The translations under genes were made by a program, and so were the position numbers. From assembly GCA_963920705.1 (NCBI GenBank), contig OY987236.1, positions 11,704,190 through 11,768,189 of the forward strand: a DNA stretch of 64,000 bases, written 5' to 3'. Below are positions 48,005 to 55,315 of this stretch, piece by piece. The notes below the pieces were generated by a model. That model ran no database searches, was not told the origin of the DNA, and saw only the letters and a program-made list of their open reading frames with translations. This DNA comes from Odiellus spinosus (taxonomy: Eukaryota; Arthropoda; Arachnida; Opiliones; Phalangiidae). Within the stretch, counting starts at the first letter, position 1; every line of letters starts with the position of its first letter.

Positions 48005-48640
48005 GGAAAAAGATGAACATCAAGATGGCCGCCTGCAAAAAGATGAGAGTTAGATGGACGCCTGAAAAAAGATGAAAAGCAAGATGGCCGCCTGAAAAAA
48101 AAAGATGAAAATTAGGTGTGTTCCCATTTCACCCAAATATTTCGCCCAAAATTATCTATTCCCATTTCGCCCAATTGTTAGGTTAGGTAGGGTTAGGTTA
48201 GATTATTTGAGATTGGGCGAAATGGGAATTGGGTCAAATGTTTTGGGCGAAATGGGGGTAAACCAAAAATTAAGATGGAAGCATGAAAAAAGATGAAAAG
48301 CAAGATGGCCGCCTTAAAAAAGATGAAAATTAAGATGGAAGCATGAAAAAAGATGAAAATTAAGATGGAAGCATGAAAAAAGATGAAAAGCAAGATGGCC
48401 GCCTTAAAAAAGATGAAAAGTAAGATGGCCGCATGAAAAAAGATGAAAAGTAAGATGGCCGCATGAAAAAAGATGAAAAGTAAGATGGCCGCATGAAAAA
48501 AGATGAAAAGTAAGATGGCCGCATGAAAAAAGATGAAAAGTAAGATGGCCGCATGAAAAAAAAGATGAAAAGTAAGATGGCCGCATGAAAAGCAAGATGG
48601 CCGCCGAAAAAAAGGTGGAAAGGAAGAGGACCGCCCTTAA
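48005..48640. repeat. Minisatellite 5 (30-bp unit) inside the Helitron
   Basis: Units contain AAGATGAAAAGTAAGATGGC followed by CGCATGAAAA. Early units vary (AAGATGGAAGCATG, GCCTTAAAA) and the later ones are near identical. The array is interrupted by the foldback insert at 48115-48265. Open frames of 60-66 residues on the minus strand reflect the 10-codon period. Confidence 0.93.
48115..48265. mobile_element. 151-bp foldback element nested in minisatellite 5
   Basis: Inverted ends GGTGTGTTCCCATTTCACCC and the complement of GGGCGAAATGGGGGTAAACC, with further inverted CCCATTTCGCCCAAT inside. The interrupted 30-bp unit gives a direct view of the target: AAAATTA is present on both sides (48108-48114 and 48266-48272), a 7-bp duplication. 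The centre holds TTAGGTTAGG-type words (48179-48205). Confidence 0.82.
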
Positions 48641-48878
48641 AAAGATGAAAATAAAAATTTGAATTAAGTGAAAAATTAAATCTTCTTAAAATTAGAATTA
48701 AGTGAAAAATTAAATCTTCGATTTGGTATCGTTACATGCTGTTACTAATTATAACACTGTTCAATCCTTTTCACCTCTTTTCATATGGCAGGCGCGTGGA
48801 AACTCAGATTTTAATACAATTTCATTAGGCCCGAAGCAACTGGATGAAACCCGCCCGTAGGGCGGGCTTTCAGCTAGT

Positions 48879-49235
48879 CATTAATAAAACTCTTCAAATC
48901 GAGCAAAATGCCCAAAATGGCCCGTATCTTAAGATGGCCGTAACTTTTCTCTACAGTCAACTAGGCATAAACCGATTGCATCATTAAAAAATAGACATTC
49001 CCTAGATAATATTGAAATAAAAATACCTTGCCTCGCCACTAATAGAAATCTTCAAATCGAGCAAAATATTAAAAAAGGATCCCTCTGAAAATGGCCGTAA
49101 CTATTCCCTACAATTTCCTATGCATAAACCGATTAAACCATTTGAAAGTAGACATTCCATGGAATACTTTTAAAAAATAAAATTCTGCCTAGCCACTAAT
49201 AGAAACTATTCAAAATTTCCAAAAATTACCGATTC
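48879..49235. repeat. 158-bp tandem repeat, about 2.3 units
   Basis: CTTCAAATCGAGCAAAAT begins at 48892 and at 49050; a partial third unit starts near 49206. Each unit also has GGCCGTAACT, CATAAACCGATT and TAGACATTCC. It flanks the Helitron insertion point. Confidence 0.85.
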
Positions 49236-49434
49236 CTTCTACACTTCCTCCAAGTTTAAACTAGGGAGTACAGTAAAGCTTTTATTTTGATTTACAGTAT
49301 AATAAAAGATAGGGTTACCCGTGTCATGCCCCTAGTGTGTTTAAAAGTCACGTGGAGTTTAAATTTTGCGCAATGGGTAGCCCCGAAATCAGCCGATTCG
49401 CGTGCCTTTCTCCCTGCTATACCGGTAACAAGAA

Positions 49435-49449
49435 AACAAGTTGAGCAAG
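49435..49449 (+). promoter_or_regulatory. Conserved upstream block of tRNA copy 4
   Basis: AACAAGTTGAGCAAG lies 123 bases before the tRNA. The same block precedes copy 5 at exactly 123 bases, copy 2 at 130 (one change), and in the form AACAAGTTGATCAAG copies 3, 6, 7 and 8 at 105-106 bases. Confidence 0.5.
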
Positions 49450-49557
49450 CTACCTATATGGATTCGCCTCTTGGCTAAATACAAAAAGTGGGTCAATATT
49501 TCTTCATTTTTATATTAAATCTCAATTAAATCTGAGAGTTTAGCATCATACCTTCAT

Positions 49558-49630
49558 GGGGGCGTAGCTCAGATGGTAGAGCGCTCGCTTAGCATGTGAG
49601 AGGTACGGGGATCGATGCCCCGCGCCTCCA
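49558..49630 (+). tRNA. tRNA-Ala (anticodon AGC), copy 4
   Basis: Identical 73-base tRNA with CATG immediately upstream. About 135 bases of upstream flank are nearly identical to copy 5 (CAAGTTGAGCAAGCTACC, CTCTTGGCTAAATAC, GAGAGTTTAGCATCATAC). Terminator CTCTTTTTT follows. Confidence 0.97.
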
Positions 49631-50052
49631 AATACCTCTTTTTTATTTTTTTGTAATAAGTTTTTTGTTAAAACAATGAGTCCTTGAATAATTTATTTCA
49701 GATGCTAATATTATATATACCAATAAAGCTACCGAATTTTGTTTATATCAATGGCTACTGAATTTCATTGACACCAATAGTCCTTGAACTCCATTTACAT
49801 GGTTAATTTATTTTAAAATATACCATGGGAAATTCAATTAAGATTTTAGTTCATTTTATATCGATAAAGCTAAGGAATTATTTATAGGTGGTTAATTATG
49901 TTTATATCATTAACAAACTAGTCTATTTTATTTATAATGGTATATTTCACAGATCTATAGCATTTTAATTGATTGGAAAACAAGATGAGCAAGTTACATT
50001 TTAGAATTTCGCCCCTGGCTATTCTTTCTCCCTGCTATATCGGTAACAAGAA
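49631..50052. other. Spacer between tRNA copies 4 and 5
   Basis: AT-rich, with diverged words of the family flank (TATATCAATGGCTACTGAATT, also near 46545). No gene. Confidence 0.5.
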
Positions 50053-50175
50053 AACAAGTTGAGCAAGCTACCTATATGGATTCGCCTCTTGGCTAAATAC
50101 AAAAAGTGGGTCAATATTTCTTCATTTTTATATTAAATCTCAATTAAATCTGAGAGTTTAGCATCATACGTTCAT

Positions 50176-50248
50176 GGGGGCGTAGCTCAGATGGTAGAGC
50201 GCTCGCTTAGCATGTGAGAGGTACGGGGATCGATGCCCCGCGCCTCCA
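50176..50248 (+). tRNA. tRNA-Ala (anticodon AGC), copy 5
   Basis: Identical 73-base tRNA. It is a junction copy: its upstream flank is of the copy 4 type and its downstream flank starts the 323-bp unit series. The terminator is T7 about ten bases after the gene. Confidence 0.97.
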
Positions 50249-50369
50249 AATACCTCTTTTTTTGCATAATTAGTTTAATTTATAACAAATTAGTTAAATC
50301 ACTTAAATAAAAACAATTCCACTTTATGTAAATTTAACATACGCTATATCTAATCATTTTAATTATTAT

Positions 50370-50407
50370 ACCAGGGATAACTTGTTTTGGGGAACAAGTT
50401 GATCAAG
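50370..50407 (+). promoter_or_regulatory. Upstream hairpin and conserved block of tRNA copy 6
   Basis: AACTTGTT-TTGGGG-AACAAGTT can form an 8-pair hairpin, with the conserved AACAAGTTGATCAAG starting at 50393. The same sequence precedes copies 3, 7 and 8. GGGTCAA follows 46 bases before the gene and occurs upstream of every copy. Confidence 0.45.
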
Positions 50408-50498
50408 TCACTCGTTTTATGCCTCCAGGTGCAAAATATTAACGAAAGATTCGGGTCAAAACTGGATTAAATCAGACTACGTTGTCAATGTTACCCAT

Positions 50499-50571
50499 GG
50501 GGGCGTAGCTCAGATGGTAGAGCGCTCGCTTAGCATGTGAGAGGTACGGGGATCGATGCCCCGCGCCTCCA
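50499..50571 (+). tRNA. tRNA-Ala (anticodon AGC), copy 6
   Basis: Identical 73-base tRNA, preceded by TTACCCATG and followed by ATTACCTCTTTTTTT. First full member of the 323-bp series. Confidence 0.97.
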
Positions 50572-50821
50572 ATTACCTCTTTTTTTGCATAATTAGTTTA
50601 ATTTATAACAAATTAGTTAAATCACTTAAATAAAAACAATTCCACTTTATGTAAATTTAACATACGCTATATCTAATCATTTTAATTATTATACCAGGGA
50701 TAACTTGTTTTGGGGAACAAGTTGATCAAGTCACTCGTTTTATGTCTCCAGGTGCAAAATATTAACGAAAGATTCGGGTCAAAACTGGATTAAATCAGAC
50801 TACGTTGTCAATGTTACCCAT

Positions 50822-50894
50822 GGGGGCGTAGCTCAGATGGTAGAGCGCTCGCTTAGCATGTGAGAGGTACGGGGATCGATGCCCCGCGCCTCCA
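50822..50894 (+). tRNA. tRNA-Ala (anticodon AGC), copy 7
   Basis: Identical 73-base tRNA exactly 323 bases from copy 6, with the same upstream and downstream flanks. Confidence 0.97.
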
Positions 50895-51144
50895 AATACC
50901 TCTTTTTTTGCATAATTAGTTTAATTTATAACAAATTAGTTAAATCACTTAAATAAAAACAATTCCACTTTATGTAAATTTAACATACGCTATATCTAAT
51001 CATTTTAATTATTATACCAGGGATAACTTGTTTTGGGGAACAAGTTGATCAAGTCACTCGTTTTATGTCTCCAGGTGCAAAATATTAACGAAAGATTCGG
51101 GTCAAAACTGGATTAAATCAGACTACGTTGTCAATGTTACCCAT

Positions 51145-51217
51145 GGGGGCGTAGCTCAGATGGTAGAGCGCTCGCTTAGCATGTGAGAGGTACGGGGATC
51201 GATGCCCCGCGCCTCCA
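51145..51217 (+). tRNA. tRNA-Ala (anticodon AGC), copy 8
   Basis: Identical 73-base tRNA. Its upstream flank matches copies 6-7, while its downstream flank (TTTTTTATTGCAAAATTAATT, AAGTTAGTTAATGAAAAG) matches that of copy 3, marking it as the right edge of the duplicated block. Confidence 0.97.
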
Positions 51218-51333
51218 ATTACCTCTTTTTTATTGCAAAATTAATTAAATTTAACTAATATATTTCAAGTTAGTTAATGAAAAGTTTCTTTTAAATATAA
51301 TAATAATAATATATTATTATTATATATAATAAT

Positions 51334-51349
51334 ATGCCCCGCACCTCCA
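51334..51349 (+). pseudogene. tRNA-Ala 3' fragment
   Basis: ATGCCCCGCACCTCCA equals the last 16 bases of the tRNA-Ala with one change and is followed by AATT as in the intact copies. It is a leftover of a ninth unit or of a recombination event. Confidence 0.7.
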
Positions 51350-51757
51350 ATTTTAATTTGGACACTTAATTTTAATTGCATTAAATTGCAAACATATTTA
51401 ATATTTTTTGAAGCTTGAATTCCAAGTAGTATCCTAGTAAATTTATAGATAAAATATTTTGCTACATAAAAACCAAATTGTAAAATGATTACTGATAAAA
51501 ACTGTCTGTACCGTTACCTCAATACAATATGCCTGAATGCAAAACATTCCCACGGTCACAAATATCATAATTGCATAAAAATTAATAATTTTCCGATATA
51601 TCAATTAAATTATAACTTAATTTCATATAATTAATATTTAAATGTTAAAAACAAGCCGGGTAAGACTGTAATGTTCTTAAATGTATGTTAGAAACCATAT
51701 TTATTTAAAAAATAATTAATTAATGAAAAAAAATTAATTTAATTAAAATTAAAATTA
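51350..51757. other. AT-rich spacer
   Basis: No gene. An A-run at 51725-51732 is a T-run on the minus strand and could terminate the tRNA-like transcript. Confidence 0.5.
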
Positions 51758-51830
51758 TGATGAGATAGGATTCGATCCCGGGACCATTCGTGTGCAACTC
51801 GAACACTATACCAAATGAGCTACCCCCTTC
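51758..51830 (-). pseudogene. Degenerate tRNA-like sequence
   Basis: On the minus strand TAGCTCATTTGG (box A, one mismatch) and GGATCGAATCC (box B, one mismatch) are properly spaced. The ends GAAGGGG and TCTCATC pair at six of seven positions. The anticodon stem GTTCG/CGAAT encloses a 9-base loop with TTGCACA, and the T stem is poor. Loop and stem defects argue for a pseudogene or tRNA-derived SINE head rather than a working tRNA-Cys(GCA). Confidence 0.55.
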
Positions 51831-52389
51831 TGTATTCCTCCCCTCTGCATTAAAAAAAAAGAAAAAAAAGCACCCTTTATAAGAAAGTGTAACATTTGAC
51901 CAGAAATAGGTCAATATATAAGATAGTTCCTGTTTCGCCCCAGGGACGGGCGCCAAAAGAAAGCGGGTTAACAACCACACCCGAAATAAACCCGTCTCGC
52001 GTATAGGAAGAAATATTTCCCTCTTGTAGTTTAACAAGATAAGCCTGGAGTTGAGCCAAAACTAGGATTTATAGGGTTTTAACTTGATTGAGTATTGCAG
52101 GAATGTAGATTTAAATGTAGTCAACACTCAAGAGTGAAAAAATGAACTGCTCTTTGTCTATGAGCTAGTAATAGATTGGAAAGTCCAAAGGTGACGAAAA
52201 AGAGATACGAGTATTAAGGTCATTACGCGTTCCTGCTTATCTCTCTATTGCCTCTTTTTAGTGGACGATCTATAAACGGTTTTAATTATGTTTACCCTAG
52301 AACCATTAAGGAGGATTGATACGTCACGTTAAATATCATAAAGAAAAAATAGTACTTGCTAAAAATTTAGACTACCAATTTTTTTTTAA
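51831..52389. other. Spacer
   Basis: No recognisable gene; the two minus-strand frames of 60-105 residues overlap the tRNA-like sequence or an A-run. Confidence 0.4.
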
Positions 52390-53200
52390 TTAAATCTAAG
52401 GTATAATTTCCGCCCTTTTATGTTTCATTGGTTGTTTTCCTACTAAAGATAATATAAATGCAATATCTACCAGAAAAGATATAATTTCCGCCACATTTAC
52501 GTTTCAGTGGTAAGTTTTCTACTATAAACAGTATGAAATAATATATCAATTTATATTCAACTAAGAAGCAGTATAATTCCCGCCATTTTTTAATCCCTTT
52601 AGTCGATAATTTAAAATTACAGTCAAGAACGTCCTCTTAAAGTTCAAGTTGTTGCTTTTCTACCATAGGCAGTACAATTCACGCACCCGTTACGACCAAT
52701 GGTTCTAGAGACAATACCAAACGCTATATAACATTAATAGCCAATTAAGATCATCTCTGCTCCATTTTCGCTCTAGTGGTAGAATTTTTACTATAGACAG
52801 TATAATCCGCGCCCAAGTGGTTCTTTTCCTACTAAAGACAGTAAAAAACCCTACACCCTCTTTACATTCAAGTGGTTATTTCCTACTACATATTACGGAA
52901 TAAAATTATATCGTAATCAGAAACAGTATAATCTCCGCCCACTTTACGTTCAAGTGGTTAATTTCCTACTAAATGTATTAACAGTATAAAATACGATATA
53001 AAATTATATCGAAATAAGAAATAGTGTAATCTCCGCCCCTTTACGTTCCAACCAGACTACCAGAGGTTGATTTTCTATTACTATTATAGACAATAAAAAA
53101 TACCGGATAAAATTATATCGAAATAAGAAACATTATAAGCCCCGCCCCCTTTTTCGTTCCAGTGGTTGATTTCCTACTATAGACAGTATAAAATATAATT
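52390..53200. repeat. Decayed satellite, about 100-bp unit
   Basis: At least seven diverged units share the order CAGTATAAT-TCCGCC, TTTACGTTCAAGTGGTT, TTCCTACTA and ATAGACAGTATAA. In the right half the units also carry AAAATTATATCGAAATAAGAAA. Unit length varies through indels. Not coding. Confidence 0.75.
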
Positions 53201-53819
53201 CGTAGCCATAAAGAGAGGGGGCGGAAGGATCTGGTTATATTGAAATCAACGGAGCGTCTAAAAAGGCGCATAACTGTCTGCCCCTTTCTTTATATCCGGA
53301 GATAATAGTCTGGAGGGGCCCCCAGGGTTGGGGGGGGGATGGGGTAGAAGCGGGCTGATGGGGTTCTACATATAACACAGGGAGCGCGCGCCGGAAGAGC
53401 CGCCTTGTCTCATCAACTTATAGACGTCACCACCACGTGGCGCAATCAGCACGCGCCGTTGAACCAAATCGCATTTTTATACCAAAGTTTCGCCTCCCCT
53501 ATAAAAGCCTCCCTTTTCAGCTTTAACCGCGTACCACCCCAACCCGATTATCTCCCAGGGATTTATACATATACGCGTAGAAACATATAGAACGCAATAT
53601 CATATGCTAGATGACATTTGGAGAAAAAAGACGTCTCAACTGCCTCCTATTTCCTATTATTATTTTTTTTAAGTTTCATTTGACGCAATGAATTCAATTT
53701 TAAATAAACGAATGAAATGGATAAGAAAATATTTAATATTTCTTTATAAATTTTAATCTTACGGTTGTTTCTAAATAGTTTTAAACTACCAGTATGTAGA
53801 AACAATTTGGCATTTAATT
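53201..53819. other. Spacer with a GC-rich patch
   Basis: A patch at about 53280-53470 is rich in G runs and CpG (GGAGCGCGCGCCGG). It could be regulatory; no exon or RNA is evident. Confidence 0.35.
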
Positions 53820-54041
53820 AAAAGGTAGAAGCTTCGACTAATCAAAAGACTCCCTCCCCTCCCACGATTGGCTTAATAAAAAAAACCCAGCGACACGTGC
53901 GGTGGCACACTCTTTGAATTGCGCTAAATTTGTTTCTTAATTATATTCATGCGCAGTCGTGCTTACAACAGCGCGTGTCGCGGATGATTTATGAAGTTAA
54001 AGGCGGGAAGTCTTTTGATTTGTCGAAGGTTCTACTTTTAG
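53820..54041. mobile_element. Foldback element, about 222 bp
   Basis: Inverted ends of about 35 bases: AAAAGGTAGAAGCTTCGACT with ATCAAAAGACT on the left, and AGTCTTTTGAT with GTCGAAGGTTCTACTTTT on the right. The interior is moderately GC-rich with ACACGTGC and GCGTGTCGC words. No open frame. Confidence 0.78.
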
Positions 54042-54922
54042 TTGAGTCCCAAATTATGAATCTTTTTATATATTTTGGGCGATTTAGAGACATTTCCAGA
54101 ATGTTTTAATACGTATTTTAATGACGTTCGCCTTAATAGGTTTAAAATCATAGCTTGGTTAATTAACTGCAAATTAATGAGAAACGTTTGGGAGTTTTAA
54201 CAATGTTTTTATGAATATTTTAAAGCTTAGAGAATGAAATATGCATGATTTGAAACGTTAATTAGTTCAGTATAATTTTCCTAGGCTTGTTGTATTTCGT
54301 TTTTCAGAGCCTTTTACTCATTCTTATCAGGGGTGATGTATTTTACAACTCATTTTAGTAGCGTCGTCTGCTCGTTTCTCTTATGCAGATTTACCACAAT
54401 CTAAATATCCTAAAGACTAACCGAAATGCAATATACAAGTCCTTCCAAAGATACCAATCGTCGAAAGAGGTTGGTAATGGATATAAAAGATAAAGTGGAT
54501 AGGAGTGGGGTGTGGAACCAATCACAGCCAATACAAAACGTTTTACATCGAATCCCTGAAGATAGCATTAAGTCGTTCAATTAGAGTTTCATCAGAAGCA
54601 CCGGGGAAAGAAAAGCGTGGAGTTAAATTCCCCTCGAGTTGGCAACAAAGCACAAAGATCAGCTCGGGTTATCTCTGTGATTTATTGATTTGAAGAGAGA
54701 AGGATGCAAGTTTTGCGCGTGCTGAAAACTCTAGATGGAATTGACTATATACAGAATAGGATAAACCTTAGCAGAATATCTCCCTTAAAGAGAGGGTGAA
54801 TTTTCTTGAATGGTACTATTTTCTATCTCCTACAAGTAACGTTTGAAATCTAAACATAATTAATTACAAATGTTATAATATTCTTTAAATGTTAAAGAGG
54901 TGTAATTTTGAAAATAAACTTT
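54042..54922. other. AT-rich intergenic DNA
   Basis: No gene recognised; the 62-residue frame at 54505 has no family resemblance. Confidence 0.4.
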
Positions 54923-54965
54923 TTTACAGACTGAAAAAGGGCCTAGGCTCGAAACGTCTTGTAAA
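54923..54965 (+). ncRNA. Hammerhead-ribozyme-like motif (decayed)
   Basis: Order of parts: stem I strand TTTACAG, one A, core CTGAAAA, stem II GGGCC-TA-GGCTC, core GAAA, CG, then TC, and the stem I partner TTGTAAA. This is the layout of a type I hammerhead: CUGANGA, stem II, GAAA, minimal stem III, GUC, stem I. Stem I pairs over seven positions and stem II over five. Minimal stem III with GAAACGTC is known from Penelope-like retroelements. The conserved G8 is replaced by A, so activity is unlikely. No reverse transcriptase is seen nearby. Confidence 0.4.
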
Positions 54966-54969
54966 TAAA

Positions 54970-55315
54970 AGCTTTAGTAGCTTAATACTACCAGCGAAGG
55001 GCCAAATGTACTATCCCATCACTTGAAACTAGCCAAAAAAGTCATCACCCCTGTCTGGCTGGAGTGGTTTGGACTCTTCCTCGATATTTTATATAGGAGA
55101 GAGGAACGGAATTTAGGCGGGCCGTGCTTGGCTATATTGTTGTCTTCCCTCCCAACTGAGAAATTTCTCCAAAGAATGGCGCTTCCGATTTCACAATTTA
55201 CACGTCGACTGCGGACGCTAGAGTGTCTCGAATCAGAATCTGCCGGTACATCTACCTTGACCTTTGCTGATAGTAATGAGCTACAGGGCGTTGTTTACTT
55301 TTATTGAATAAAGTG
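54970..55315 (+). mobile_element. Dispersed element H, copy 2
   Basis: Direct match to 35810-36115 over the central ~200 bases. Its right end GGGCGTTGTTTACTTTTATT is the inverse of the left end of copy 1. The 94-residue open frame across it is not kept in the other copy. Confidence 0.7.

Larger units (their letters stand above)
47387..48877 (+). mobile_element. Nonautonomous Helitron carrying a minisatellite and a nested foldback element
   Basis: The 5' end is TCTTATATATAAAAACCACG preceded by host A. The 3' end has a GC-rich hairpin (CCCGCCC-GTA-GGGCGGG, 48850-48866), then 11 bases ending CTAG, followed by host T. A...TC and CTRR...T with a terminal hairpin are the defining Helitron signals. 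No RepHel protein is encoded. Inside are a (GTTC)n tract, a second 5'-like end at 47917 (TCTTATATATTAAAACCCCG), two copies of a ~50-base block ending CTTCGATTTGGTATCGTTAC (47577 and 48693), the 30-bp minisatellite and a 151-bp foldback insert. Joining the host bases on both sides gives GCCTCATCATTAATA, matching GCCTCGCCACTAATA in the adjacent tandem repeat, an apparent empty site. Confidence 0.83.
50176..51217 (+). repeat. 323-bp tandem array containing four tRNA-Ala genes
   Basis: tRNA starts at 50176, 50499, 50822 and 51145 are each exactly 323 bases apart. The 250-base spacers differ at only a few positions (for example AAATACC/AATTACC after the gene, and GCCTCC/GTCTCC within). The array therefore arose by very recent unequal crossing-over or replication slippage. 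Confidence 0.95.

Noticed and set aside
48179-48205. Telomere-like TTAGGTTAGG and TAGGGTTAGG words
   Set aside because: Only a few units at the centre of a short foldback element; not an interstitial telomere array.
48193-48595. Minus-strand frames with MRPSYFSSFF-type repeats
   Set aside because: Produced by minisatellite 5 inside the Helitron.
55023-55307. 94-residue plus-strand frame
   Set aside because: Inside dispersed element H; the copy at 35810 does not preserve it.
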